Shown: piece after piece, positions 1 through 9,924 of the stretch
Position numbering within the stretch: position 1 is the stretch's first letter
Layout of the letters: each line of letters starts with the position of its first letter
Source of the DNA: Athripsodes cinereus
Lineage: Eukaryota > Arthropoda > Insecta > Trichoptera > Leptoceridae
Length of the DNA: 64,000 nucleotides
Assembly (NCBI GenBank): GCA_947579605.1
Contig: OX388319.1
Span: 23,139,447 to 23,203,446 of the forward strand
Direction of reading: 5' to 3'
Notes under the pieces: generated by a model
Seen by the model: only the letters and a program-made list of their open reading frames with translations
The model's database searches: none
Told to the model about the DNA's origin: nothing
Translations under genes and position numbers: made by a program

Positions 1-256
1 TGCACATTTTTATTTATGAATCGCAACATTTTATATTATTTTATGGAATCAACATTGATTTTTCTGTGTTGAGTCATAACTTTGTATTTTTTGTCATTGT
101 GCTGTGTTCTGTTTCGGCGAGTTGTTGTCATTAAAAATCACATTTTTTGATAACTTTTTCTGCATGGTTCAGTTTTGACAAGTGTTTGAACCACTTTGTT
201 TTAAATTTCAATTATTAATAAGCATTACTTTTAACCCTTACCGATAAAAACAAGAT

Positions 257-1488
257 ATGGGTAAAAACAAGGATTTAAGTCCTCGAAAAATGGGACAAAT
301 AAAAGTTTTGCTAGAAAATTCGGCACTTAAACAAATTGATATTGCTAGGAAATTAAATGTATCAACTCAAGTTGTTGGTTTCATTAAAAATAAAATCGAA
401 AAAGGCAATGATGTGAACCCTCAAAGACTTGGAAACTGCGGGAGAAAAAAGATAACTACGCCTAGAACTGACAGAAAAATCCAAAAAATTGCTCTTAAGG
501 ATAGAAGAGCAACGTGCTTGAAGATTTCTAGCTTGCTGGGTGAAGATGGAATCTCCATGAGTAGAAGAACTGTTAATAACCGACTTTTAGAGTGTGGTTT
601 GAGAGCATACCGTCCAAGGAAGAAGCCACGACTTACAGAAAATATGAAGAGTGCAAGGTACGCGTGGGCAAAACAGCACAAATCTTGGACTATTGATGAT
701 TGGCAAAAGGTAAATTTGTTGTTTCTTATTCACTATCCATGTCTGAAGGAAAATCAGTCGTAATCACCTTTTACTTTTACTCATTTTATGAATCTGCATG
801 ATAATAATAACACAGTGTAACATTGTAATTCAACGTACTTGAAACAAAAACATCAAATCATAAGTTTCAACTGATACTAAACCTCTATATAACAGTAAAT
901 TTCGTTTCAGGTCGTGTTTTCTGATGAGTCCACAATCGCAATTTTGGATGACAGGATCCAAACTGTACATCGTCGACCTGGAGAAGAGTTTTTGCCCGAT
1001 TGTTTGAAGAAAACGGTTAAATTTCCTCAAAAAATTATGGTATGGAGGGCATTTTCCATTTATGGAACTAGCCGATTACATATTGTGGATGGCATGATGA
1101 ACCAGGATAAGTATATACAGGTGCTAGAGACTCGACTTGTGCCTCAAATTAGAGAGTGGTTTGGATCAGACTCCTGTATTTTCCAGCAGGACTCGGCACC
1201 ATGTCATAAATCAAAAAAGTCATGACATGGTTCCGCCAAAATGCAATCCAGGTTCTTCCATGGGCAGGAAACTCACCAGATATGAACCCTATAGAAAATT
1301 TATGGGATTCACTAAAAAATTAAATACACCAGGTTCCTGTAACAACAAAAACCCAGCTCATCGAACGCTTAATAGACGTGTGGTTTCACTCCGAAAAAAT
1401 TAAATCTTTGTGTAAAAAATTGATTGAGAGTATGCCACGCCGTATCCAATCATTAATTTCTGCAAAAAGTGGTCAAACTAAATATTAA
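257..1488 (+). pseudogene. Tc1/mariner (DD34E) transposase, broken, with an apparent intron
   Basis: Cut-and-paste transposase. The N-terminal half (257-709) has a helix-turn-helix region (KQIDIARKLNVST), a basic GRKK stretch and a second DNA-binding region (SMSRRTVNNRLLECGLRA). The catalytic half starts at 911 with VVFSDES (first Asp). QQDSAPCH carries the second Asp, and SPDMNPIENLW carries the Glu 34 residues later, which is the DD34E spacing of Tc1. The halves are joined in phase if 710-910 is removed. Two lesions: a one-base loss in the A run at 1213-1218, which gives TGA at 1223, and an in-frame TAA at 1321. Beyond these the frame continues to TAA at 1486-1488. The start at 257 is the first Met and gives a normal Tc1 N-terminus. 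With both lesions it should be inactive. A CAGTACTG-TA terminus follows at 1622. Confidence 0.9.
710..910 (+). other. Putative 201-bp phase-0 intron in the Tc1 transposase
   Basis: The interval starts GTAAAT and ends TTTCGTTTCAG, matching insect splice-site consensus with a pyrimidine-rich 3' end. Removing it joins DDWQK to VVFSDES without a frame change. It is AT-rich with in-frame stops. Most Tc1-like transposases are intronless, so this could instead be a small insertion that resembles an intron. Confidence 0.65.
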
Positions 1489-1595
1489 AATATGTATTTT
1501 TGTTTAACCAATTGAAATAAATAAACTTTGTTGAGAAATAAATATTCGAATTCTGTTTAAATGAAGCCCAAATGCCAAAATATTGTCAAATATAA

Positions 1596-1622
1596 AAAAT
1601 CCATAATAATTTTTCCAGTACT
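1596..1622 (+). repeat. Right terminal repeat of the Tc1 element
   Basis: The sequence ends ttttccagtactg and is followed by TA (1623-1624), the usual Tc1 end and target. It lies 108-134 bp after the transposase stop. The matching left terminus (TA-CAGTACTGG...) was not found in 1-256 and probably lies before the window, so 1-256 is internal 5' sequence of the element. Confidence 0.55.
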
Positions 1623-1742
1623 GTAGTGTGATCAATTGGAATGATTAATATAGAGTGGTTAAAATGTGTTTGAATAATATTAATTTTAAGTATGTATGTG
1701 AAACAGTTTTCTTACAAAGAAAATATAGATGACTTAGAGAAA

Positions 1743-1769
1743 GGGTGGCCATCGGCAGTGTGGCCACCC
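1743..1769. other. GC-rich hairpin gggtggcc...ggccaccc
   Basis: Perfect 8-bp stem with an 11-nt loop in otherwise AT-rich unassigned sequence (1623-1959). No gene or repeat is recognised around it. Confidence 0.4.
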
Positions 1770-1959
1770 GAAAAACAAATGACTAAAACATCTTTTCGAT
1801 TGTTCGTTCATTGTTTATTTATGCTTTCATTATGTTTTTTTTATATTTAGTTAAAGTAATTATGTACTACACTATCTAGTCTATACAATATGGCGAGGAT
1901 AAAATTAAACGGTTCTTTATTCTTTCTGCTTACATCGTAAATATTGAAATGAAATAAAT

Positions 1960-2155
1960 GAAAAAAGGTGTTCGAAAAAATTAAGACATTATACATCTTA
2001 AATTCAGCGATGAGGTTTGCCACCCATCCTGAATGTCTTGATTTTATATTGGCACGAAGAGGACAGTTTGCATGTTTCTTACATGCAGCTGATCTGCTGG
2101 CTACCCCACTTGTGGGATATGCCGTGATGGTATAGTAGTAGTAGTAGTAGTAGTA
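1960..2155 (+). repeat. TAG-tail repeat, 5'-truncated copy
   Basis: Typical member of the commonest repeat here. In sense orientation the full unit (about 240 bp, e.g. 12000-12243) runs: ccgtggagcacccggcaaag, gtctcccactcttttccgta, gagtgtcctgtaaaaggcag, gtgttcgaaaa, cagcgatgaggtttgccacc, catcctgaatgtctt, ttggcacgaagaggacagct. Then come two hairpins (GCATGT/ACATGC and CCCAC/GTGGG), then atgccgtgatggta and a (TAG)n tail. This copy starts at the gtgttcg block and has a (TAG)6-like tail. The hairpin-plus-triplet-tail design recalls microsatellite-associated elements of Lepidoptera. Superfamily is not assignable by eye. Confidence 0.8.
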
Positions 2156-2839
2156 CATCGTAAATAAGATAAATGTGCTTTATTTCTATTCCTTATATTG
2201 TTTCATACTTATCTAATATATATTATTAATTGCGTATTAGCATCGCTCGATCCTTTCTGCCCACACATTAGTTAGAAAAACGGAATGATGGTACGTTTGT
2301 ATATAAAAATAGCTGAACACAGTTCTTGGTCACCCTATTTACGGGACATGTTACGTTGGCATGAAACGACAGATAGAAAGGTAATCCAAAGAGCAAAGTG
2401 TAGATAAATGTCTTTCTTATCACCTGTGCTTACACAATACATAAATATAAACACCTGAATCCATTTTATACAGAAAAAGAAGGAAGAAAGACTCACTGTG
2501 TGTAACATCATTGAGTTATAAATAGCCGTATTCACAAACACGAGATAACTGCTATTCCAAGAATTAAACCTGGCCATTTTATACCTTTTTTTAGATAAAG
2601 GTCAAGGGACCTTACATCCCTTATGTCAGCGCGTCCATAATTTATATCTATTGTGACATTCTTTTGTGTCCTATCTCACTCTTAAGACCTACGTGCATCA
2701 TGTAACTCACGATTTATCTTGGTGTGAGAAACCTCACCTTCTCAGAGTTAAGCACTAAAATTTAGCAAATATCAAATCGCTATACTAACAACTATTAAAA
2801 AGGTCCAAATTTAAAAACTTCATATGTCGAGTATTTTCT
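2156..2839. other. Unassigned AT-rich sequence
   Basis: No coding motif, terminal repeat or clear match to other parts of the window was seen. The 80-codon minus-strand frame near 2335-2577 lacks any family motif. Confidence 0.5.
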
Positions 2840-2949
2840 GAAATTTCCATATCGAATGGCGGAAGATGAAAACCAAAAAAATTATCTACTATGATGTCAA
2901 AGTTTTTTTTACGATTAAGCTTTGTATGCTTTTTTGGACTTTCGGCATT

Positions 2950-3020
2950 GGCTAGAAGCTGTTATGATCTCAGTGCAGGGCGACCTTTTGATATTTTTAA
3001 TATGATAGTTATAATCATAA
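2950..3020 (+). repeat. Short dispersed repeat (agctgttatgatctcagtgc)
   Basis: This block (agctgttatgrtctcagtgcargg followed by AT-rich sequence) recurs at 5182-5240 inside a TAG-tail copy. Identity of the element is unknown. Confidence 0.45.
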
Positions 3021-3029
3021 ACAGATAAA

Positions 3030-3095
3030 TTTCACACAACGGAACGGTACTTGAACCCACAACCAATCAAGTCCCGTCTAGAGAACTACATACCA
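3030..3095 (-). repeat. Possible decayed tRNA-SINE fragment
   Basis: On the minus strand, gtgggttcaagtaccg resembles a Pol III B box next to ctctagacgggacttg. A related block lies at 21780-21815 (caagacccgtctggagaact). Too short to classify firmly. Confidence 0.3.
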
Positions 3096-3130
3096 AATAA
3101 GGTAACATTTTCTTTTCAAAACCTTGTAAT

Positions 3131-4028
3131 TAGAGGTGGGAATAACTGTTATTTCAAAATAACGTTCAACCAGTTATCGGTATTTGTAAATAACAGTTAT
3201 TAAAAAATGTTATTTAATAACGATCAAATTGTAAAAAAAAAAAAAAATTTAAAGAATCCGAATATTATTATTATCTTATCAAATGGAAACATTTGCCTAC
3301 CAATGCAAAGAATAAAATACATAAAATACGCATAAAAATTGTATTTTATGCATGATGTGCAAGATGAATAAATAATTAAATAAAAAAAAAATCATTCCGA
3401 AATAACATATCACCAGTTTAAAATCATACAAATATTATATTCAAAATAATTCTTTGATTATAATATAAATGTCATTAGAAAACTTGTACCTACCAGCTAC
3501 CTCTAAATAAACGAATGACTACGTTTAAACGAAATGATTGTGTTCCTCCAGAAAATTCAAATAGTTAGTTCAAAATAGTTCAAATAAACACAATTAAATA
3601 GTTCAAAATAACTGCCATCGTTATTAAAACATCCGAAGTTATTAAACCATATGAAAAAACTGTTGTCGTTCAATAACGTGCTATGTTATTGAATGACGAC
3701 AATAACAAAGTCGTAACAATGTGGTACGTTATAATATAACTAAACGAAAACGAAATAACTATAGTCGTCGACAAAAACGGAATAATGATAACCTTGTTAT
3801 AACAGTTGAATAACGTCGTCGTCGACAAAAACGGAATAACGATAACCTTGTTATAACAGTTGAATAACGTCGTCGTCGACAAAAACGGAATAACGATAAC
3901 CTTGTTATAACAGTTGAATAACGTCGTCGTCGAAAATAACATTTATGTTATTGACAAGAAACTGTTAGTTTAGTTATTTTGAAATAATGAGTTTAAAAAT
4001 GAGTTATTAGTTATAACGGCCAACTCTA
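3131..4028. mobile_element. Non-autonomous hAT element (898 bp)
   Basis: The termini are TAGAGGTGGG and ...CCAACTCTA, the TAGAGNTGG-type ends common in hAT elements. The flanks are an exact 8-bp duplication, cttgtaat, at 3123-3130 and 4029-4036, which is the hAT signature. The interior has no transposase. It is built of many TAACNGTTAT-type inverted motifs (aataacagttatt) and contains a 54-bp tandem array. The minus-strand frame over 3670-3942 is a by-product of that array. Confidence 0.85.
3763..3932. repeat. 54-bp tandem repeat inside the hAT element, about 3 units
   Basis: The landmark cgacaaaaacgg recurs at 3769, 3823 and 3877, with a partial unit at 3931, giving an exact 54-bp period. 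54 is a multiple of three, which explains the spurious repetitive frame. Units differ by about one base. Confidence 0.9.
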
Positions 4029-4036
4029 CTTGTAAT

Positions 4037-4399
4037 ATGATGGTTTTCTAATTTTAAAAATCTTTCAAAAACATAAGCTGGATACGCCCTAGCCCCAGTT
4101 TATTTTAAAAAATAGGTGAGATAATGCAAAAAAATATTTTTCGCAGGAAGGCACGGGAATATAAACTTACCATTTAAACTAGAGTCAGATGGATCTGGTA
4201 CTCTTTGTAGCTCCTGCTCTGGTTGCGATGTGCCACCAGGCTTCTTTTTTGCTTTCTTCTCATCGTCCTAAAAAAAAATAACATTTGATTAGGTAAATTT
4301 ACAATAACTTTAATAACAAATAAATATTGAATACAACATGGACATTTAATGCATTTTACAATATCAGTAATTTTTGAGTTTTTAAAGATGACCACATTT
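4037..4399. other. Unassigned AT-rich sequence
   Basis: Nothing recognisable. The minus-strand 85-codon frame at 4174-4431 runs into LINE-B sequence only at its end and has no motif of its own. Confidence 0.4.
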
Positions 4400-4890
4400 T
4401 TTGCAGTAAGAACAATGATCATTTTGGCCAACTATTATTGAATATTCTCAATAAAACATGATCCAGCCAGAACCATAATCTCTCTTGCATTACGGAGACT
4501 ACAGATCTTTCCTGAATGCTTTGACACATGGTATCATTTTTGTGATATTATGCTCCTACCACCTAATATCCAATATCCTTTTCAAACACTTAGTTCGTCG
4601 GTAGCCTAGAGGTAGAGTCTAGGCCTCGTGCACAAGGGGTCCGCAGATTGATCTCAGGTGCCGGCAAACTCCCCTTTCACGACACAGGCTTTAAGCTTAC
4701 TGTGAAAGGTGTATAAAGTTGTATTTGGATTTATAACAAAAACCCAGATATATCTTTTTCAAAGAAAAACAAACATTTAAGTTATATATTCGAACCTAAA
4801 TATTTTTTACTGCTTTGATTAGGTGCCAAGACTCACAACCGTATAGAATGAATGGGATAATATAGGCATCAAACATTTTATTTTATGCAC
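4400..4890 (-). pseudogene. LINE-B reverse-transcriptase tail, split by SINE-A
   Basis: Two minus-strand pieces, 4400-4592 and about 4785-4890, match adjacent parts of the better copy at 31355-31885. Examples are ggtgccaagactcacaaccg (the LYGCESWHLT region) and the region following it (LDHVLLRI in place of LGHVLRMP). A SINE-A at 4593-4771 separates them. Heavily mutated and non-functional. Confidence 0.7.
4593..4771 (+). mobile_element. SINE-A (tRNA-derived), nearly full length
   Basis: The family has a tRNA-like head: an A-box region gtagcctggaggtagagtct and a B-box gtggttcgatcccagg (here cgcagattgatctcagg). The body is gccggcaaactcccctttca, cgacacaagcttttagctta, ctgtgaaaggtgtataagg, ttgtatttgggtttataac, and it ends near cagatatatctttttc. 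Transcription would be by Pol III with mobilisation by a LINE. The copy lies inside LINE-B; flanking aacacttag and aacatttaag may be a decayed TSD. Confidence 0.85.
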
Positions 4891-4987
4891 CTAATGACAA
4901 CCAAAACCAAATGTGTTACCTAAAAGCTGTGCTGAGATATAAAAAAAAAAACATAAAAAATGCAATTGTTAAAAATCTACTACCTAC

Positions 4988-5390
4988 TACTAATATACCA
5001 TCACAGTATATCTCACAAGTAGGGTAACCAGCAGATCAACCGGCACATAATTATCCTTTGATTCTGTCTCCTTTTGATGAAATCTTTTTTTGACTTGACG
5101 TTTTTTTTGTTTTTCTTTTTGTTTGTTTATTTTTATTTTCTTTTGTTTTTTCATTTTTTCTGCTGAGACCACCTTCGCCAAAAGCTGTTATGGTCTCAGT
5201 GCAAGGTGATGTTTTTATAATAAAAATAATAATTATGAATATCTAAACTGTCCTCTCCGTCGCAACAAAAAATTAAGACATTCAGGATGGGTGGCAAATT
5301 TCATTGCTGAATTCAAGATGTAAAATGTCTTTATTTGACAGGACACTCGAAACTAAAAAAGAGCGAGAGACCAATTCTACATCAGGTTCT
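4988..5390 (-). repeat. TAG-tail repeat, interrupted
   Basis: The 3' part (4988-5045, actactaatataccatcacag) and the 5' part (5238-5390, through ggacactcgaaac and gagagaccaattc) are separated by about 190 bp. The insert has a pyrimidine-rich T/G tract (5095-5165) and the short repeat also seen at 2950-3020. The basic Lys-rich minus-strand frame here is an artefact of the T-rich tract. Confidence 0.65.
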
Positions 5391-5707
5391 CAACGCGAAA
5401 ATTGTTCAAAATTTCATGAAAATACAAGCTGCTATTATTCAAGTGCGATTTCATATTAATGCAGTTGAAGCCAATTAAAATGTTATATGCCATCTTTATG
5501 TTTGCAGTTGATTCTATTTTGGGCGAATATTATTAATTAATGCCATGAATGAAATGCATTTTAGCGAATAACAAATTGGATTATAAATTAATTACATTGC
5601 CCACTATAAATGTTTTTTGGCAAAGCTTGTTTAGCAGGGCTACTTTTGACACAATCTTAATACGAACTTAATCTTGTCTCGATCTTCATATCTCACTTCG
5701 CGCATTG
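5391..5707. other. Unassigned AT-rich sequence
   Basis: No motif or repeat match seen. Confidence 0.4.
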
Positions 5708-5710
5708 TAA

Positions 5711-6367
5711 AGCCGGGAATACACATGACTGTAGCAGGCACACTTGTGTAACAGCTCCTTGCACATGCCACCTACTATCATGTGTATACGCTAGCTGGCA
5801 TGCCTGTATCTGCCACGCAAGTAGATAGCACAACATTTGATTTACTGACATGCAACATGAGGGAGGGGACGCGGGGGGCTACGAAACCTGCATGTGTGAA
5901 CGTCGCGACAGGAACAGGTATGCCAGTAGCTGACCTTCTTTTTTATTTTATTCGCAATTTTCCCTAACAATTCATCAAATTTTTCTGGCAGCATTCTTAA
6001 ATGGTTTCTGTAATTATCTATATCTTCTTGTCACATTTCTGTAAGCAGACAACTACTTGCTCCAAAATTTTCCCTTCTGCTAATCCAATCTTTCACCCAA
6101 ATTCGTCTTCTTTTACTATTCTTTTTTCTCTCATTAAATTAGCCACACATTGTACTGCTAATTGCAATTTGATGATATTTAATTCATTTCGAATGTTTTC
6201 CATTGCAAAAAAGCTTGAAATACGTCTTGCAAATACAGGCATGGACGGACGCAAATTGCATGCAAGTTTAACTTGCTAATGTATCCACATCGCGCCAGTA
6301 ACTTCCACATGCCATTAACAAGCATGCACGCTACTGTTCCATTTTACAGGCATGTGTATCGCCGCCT
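5711..6367 (-). mobile_element. PIF/Harbinger relic (H4), internally deleted, 657 bp
   Basis: The imperfect terminal inverted repeats are AGCCGGGAATACACATG at the left and AGGCGGCGATACACATG (reverse complement) at the right. A TAA duplication flanks them at 5708-5710 and 6368-6370. TAA/TTA is the PIF/Harbinger target. The interior encodes a transposase N-terminus on the minus strand and little else. Confidence 0.85.
5940..6203 (-). pseudogene. Harbinger transposase N-terminal fragment
   Basis: Reading from the ATG at 6203 downward: MENIRNELNIIKLQLAV..., then after a frameshift near 6125 RRRIWVKDWISRRENFGAS, SSCLLTEM, a TGA stop, and QEDIDNYRNHLRMLPEKFDE then LLGKIANKI. The RRxxWVxxWxxRRxxxG and YRNxLRMxPExFDELL blocks are the standard start of PIF/Harbinger nucleases. 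The catalytic DDE part is absent. Non-functional because of the frameshift, the stop and the truncation. Confidence 0.85.
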
Positions 6368-6447
6368 TAAGGTTAACCCTTTACTATAGTACAAAATACG
6401 TGCATGCCTTAAGGTTAACACTTTACTATAGTACAAAATACGTGCAT
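6364..6447. repeat. 42-bp tandem duplication
   Basis: gccttaaggttaac..ctttactatagtac aaaatacgtgcat occurs twice, starting at 6364 and 6406, with one base difference. It begins in the last bases of H4, so it postdates that insertion. Confidence 0.85.
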
Positions 6448-6561
6448 GCCAATTCCGCGGTAGCTGAGGATAGTCGTTTTCAACATTACATAATACATGA
6501 GTATTATTTGATATTATCTCAATAATTTACCAGATATTGATGTATACATTCATATTAATCA

Positions 6562-7094
6562 ATTGAAAGAGGAGGTGTGAGGAAGTGCGGACGTCCAAGA
6601 ACCACGTGGCTTGATCACGTGAATCAAAATCTTAAGGACGGCTGCGTGTTGTGTAAGAGAAATCGACGAGCATGTATGAGAAACTGGATGAATGTAGAGC
6701 TAGCGAAAGAAGTATGCAAGGTTAGATCTATATAGCATATGAGAAACTGGATGAATGTAGAGCTAGCGGAAGAAGAATGTAAAGTTAGATCTATATAGCG
6801 TATGAGAAACTGGATGAATGTAGAGCTAGCGGAAGAAGTATGTAAGGTTAGATCTATATAGCGTATGAGAAACTGGATGAATGTAGAGCTAGCGGAAGAA
6901 GTATGTAAGGTTAGATCTATATAGCGTATGAGAAACTGGATGAATGTAGAGCTAGCGGAAGAAGTATGTAAGGTTAGATCTATATAGCGTATGAGAAACT
7001 GGATGAATGTAGAGCTAGCGGAAGAAGTATGTAAGGTTAGATCTATATAGCGTTCCATCCTCTCTGCCTACCTAGGACACGGCGTGAGGGGATA
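6562..7094 (+). pseudogene. LINE-A RT C-terminal tail carrying a minisatellite
   Basis: In sense orientation it starts with aaagaggaggtgtgaggaagtg (the RKRGRPRTTW region). It continues through the LKDG..RNRRACMRN region, and after the array it ends ttccatcctctctgcctacc (the WCSVLSAY equivalent) followed by acggcgtgagggg, the usual LINE-A end. No function is left. Confidence 0.75.
6676..7053 (+). repeat. 63-bp minisatellite, 6 units, derived from LINE-A coding tail
   Basis: atgagaaactggatgaatgt starts at 6676, 6739, 6802, 6865, 6928 and 6991, an exact 63-bp period (21 codons). Units encode MRNWMNVELAEEVCKVRSI then a stop. This equals the MRNCMTVEEAKEVCKDRSN segment of the LINE-A copy at 54843-55228. 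Later units are nearly identical and the first two differ most, which indicates recent expansion. Confidence 0.95.
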
Positions 7095-7239
7095 GTAATA
7101 ATATATAGCAAACCTGAGAAGAATGTTAAACATTTCGAATTTTCCGAATACCCATACCAAATTTTGAGGGAGATGGGGGTAGCAATTTAGAGAAATCATA
7201 ATTTTTTTATTTTTTGCGAGTCGATCTTGTGTCGTCTTA

Positions 7240-7777
7240 TGTGGTGTTCTCACTTTGGCGAATATCGCCAGGGCACCTAAATATCGCCAGCCATTTGAAC
7301 CGTGTGAACAAAATGACAGTTAGTCTGAAACGATAAAAACCAGTAGAAACGATATCGTCTCGAGTTGACCACCTTCCAACTTTTTCGGCCGATTGAACGA
7401 TTCGCGCATGCGCAGATGTGCGCGGCGTTCGTATCTATGATAAAGACTTTATAACCTATAAATTTTACAATGTTTCCCGCTTCGTGACAGCTGTTATCTT
7501 TGTTGTTGGTTTGTGCGTTTGTTTCCTTAATTAAAAGGCGCCTCATAACCTCTACTATACAGTTTTCGACCAAAAATAAACACTTCGCGATCTCCATCTC
7601 GACGTCCGCCATTTTGAAAACAGTGTCAAAATCAAAGCGCATCTGACAGATCGTTTCTATATCGGTGGACTGTGTGAACAAGTGTGACGATCAATGGATG
7701 TCCGGCGAATTTTGTTTTTTCGCCTGGCGATATATTTTGAAATTCGCCTGGCAATATCGCCAAATGTGAACACCCCA
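7240..7777 (-). mobile_element. H1 Harbinger-like MITE, copy 1 (538 bp)
   Basis: Ends TGTGGTGTTCTCAC at the left and GTGAACACCCCA at the right, with TTA at 7237-7239 and 7778-7780. Subterminal ggcgaatatcgccagg motifs occur at both ends. In H1 sense orientation a Kozak-like caaaATGGCG opens MADVEMEIAKCLFLVEN, then RRLLIKE, resembling the start of a Harbinger transposase. Here it continues as a 134-codon frame on the minus strand (7681-7277) with no catalytic domain. I infer an internally deleted element that keeps the first coding block. Confidence 0.85.
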
Positions 7778-7780
7778 TTA

Positions 7781-8572
7781 TATGTTATTAATTGTTGTAG
7801 ATTGCCGATGGTGTATGCTGCCCACTCCTGATATAAAGGTACTCTTGTATTTCCATAGGGAGTGTTAAGACGAACTTAAAAAAGCTTTCCGTAAGCTCGC
7901 ACTTTTAAAATCATTCAAGAACATTACTCTCAATAATATTATACACGTGATAGGATTTATTCTACTGCCAAAAACATCGCAAAGAAACGTCGTTTTAATA
8001 GGACATTAAGGAAATCTAGCACGATAATAACATTAAAAATAATTATAATAATAATAAAACAACAACAAACACATTGGTCACTATTATTAATACTATTATC
8101 ATTGTATAAAAATAAATACAAACGTCTAACAGTGTCAACGAAACTCTAAAACGTAAAGATGAATGAGTAAATAGTACATTTATTTTGACAGAAAGATCAT
8201 AATCAAAGACATTATTATGAAAATATATATACCTAAATTACTTTTATGTAACGATATGAAAGAATTCCTGAAATGATATAAATAATCCCCAATAACATAA
8301 ATATTTTAAACTGTTCGTATATGTGTATAATTCTATGTCCTCAATAGACTCTGTGATTAGGAAAGACAGAGATAAAATAATACAGACTACGGAACTGTTA
8401 TATTGAATATACGTTCTAGTTCCACAACACAACAAGTAGAAATGTCATACATTCGAGAAATCGGCAATTTTGTAATTTCGGTATATTTATATTATGTATG
8501 TATGCTTTAAAAACACAACAAATAAATGAAATATATCATATAATAATTACACTGTTACAGGCATTGTGTTCA
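7781..8572. other. Unassigned AT-rich sequence
   Basis: Contains an AAT/AAC-rich microsatellite-like stretch near 8035-8075. No coding motif or terminal repeats seen. Confidence 0.45.
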
Positions 8573-8575
8573 TTA

Positions 8576-8938
8576 GGGGGTATTCACACTTGTTCACTTT
8601 CAGTGATCACTCTGGATGATCCTCCAAATTGAAAAGGTGTAAATAAACTTTTCATCAATAGTGATCACTAGCGATGACGGACGAAAGTGATTACAACCCA
8701 ACATAATTTTGATGAAAGGTCTTTTCTCTGAAACGAACGCAAGCAATTTTTTTCTATTATTTGTATTATTCTCTATGAATTAGTTTTGAATGTCAGAATC
8801 ATAAACATAATTATTATCCTGTCGAGAACTTTATTAATTTGTTTTAATTTTAATAACTGTTGTTCTGTTCATTTTCGATGAATAACTTTGACCCTGACCT
8901 TTGGATGATCATCCAAAGTTAAACAGTCTGAATGCTTC
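8576..8938 (+). mobile_element. H3 Harbinger-like MITE, copy 1
   Basis: Family consensus starts AGGGTCGTTCACACTTGTTC and ends GTGAATGCTACT, with agtgatcact, agcgatgacgg and tggatgatc repeated near both ends. The flank is TTA on the left (8573-8575) and TAA on the right (8939-8941). The mismatch is probably mutation; other copies have TAA. No coding capacity. Confidence 0.6.
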
Positions 8939-8941
8939 TAA

Positions 8942-9685
8942 ACCAAATTCTCGGTGCCGAGTGAGAAAAGATATTCCATACACACGGGGTTTTGTACGTG
9001 TTCAAATTTAAAGTTAAATTTATCACATGTGCAACCAAAGGTCAAGTGTCACGTGGTACACCATCAACGCTGGCAATGCATAGAAATATTGGCCTTTAAT
9101 AAAAACACATGTCGTCAGTGCATTCATGAAACTATGTGCATTTTATAGGAGATCAAAAAACTATTTCGCTGTATGACATTTTCTATATGTTTCATTCGTT
9201 ACGTGGAAGATATCTTTGAAATTCTATAGCGTATTAAATTTTTAGGCATGATTCGAATATACTCGCTTAATCATTTTTAAGTACACGTAAGTTTTCACGA
9301 ATTATTATAAATAAAAAACACAGAAAAAGGATAATTTCTCTAAAATTTATTTGTCGTGGATATCTCAGCATAGGTTATGCTATTTCATCGGAGCAGATGC
9401 AGCTCCAAGAAACAAAAAAAAAATATGAATGCTATGTGTGTAGCTGTAGGTATCGACGATGTACAGCTACATAAATAGTTTCACTGTATACTCCGCTATC
9501 ATCACAAACCTTGAAATAATCATAGAGAATTTATTTATATCACATATTTACTTTATAATAATATGTAATATTAACATGACACACACTTCCACGTGGAAAA
9601 ACAAACATTAATTTTATGATACAACTACTTAGGTGAGTTTCTTGAATGATTTATTTACATTAATTCTATTTACAATTCCGTGAAG
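8942..9685. other. Unassigned AT-rich sequence
   Basis: Contains a small imperfect inverted motif around 9380-9475 (agctgcatc type: gcagatgcagctcc and gtagctgtagg/gtacagctac). No gene seen. Confidence 0.4.
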
Positions 9686-9924
9686 CACCTGACAAAGAAT
9701 TTGTCTCCCATTTTTTTCAATAAGTTTTCTAGTGTCCTTTTAAACGCAGATGCCAAAAAAAGATTTTCCTTTTCGAATTCAGTGATGAAATTTGCCACCC
9801 ATCTGGAATGTCTAAGTTTTTTTTTGACACGAAGAAGACAGCTTGGTGTTTATAACAGACAGCTGGTCTGCTAGCTACCCCACTCGTGGGATATGCAGTG
9901 ATGGTATAGTAGTTGTAGTAGTAG
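9686..9924 (+). repeat. TAG-tail repeat, nearly full length, diverged
   Basis: Runs from the caaagaatttgtctcccat block to ccccactcgtgggatatgc, gtgatggta and tagtagttgtagtagtag. The second hairpin is kept (CCCAC/GTGGG); the first is degraded. Confidence 0.8.

Noticed and set aside
3763..3932. CRISPR-like array
   Set aside because: Contiguous tandem repeats without spacers in a eukaryotic genome; likewise the 63-bp and 120-bp arrays.
3670..3942. Repetitive 90-codon minus-strand frame
   Set aside because: Shadow of the 54-bp tandem array in the hAT element.
4990..5181. Lys-rich 63-codon minus-strand frame
   Set aside because: It is the complement of a T/G-rich tract plus part of a TAG-tail repeat; low complexity, not a gene.
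6624..7058. 144-codon repetitive minus-strand frame
   Set aside because: Antisense shadow of the 63-bp minisatellite; the period is a multiple of three, so one frame stays open.
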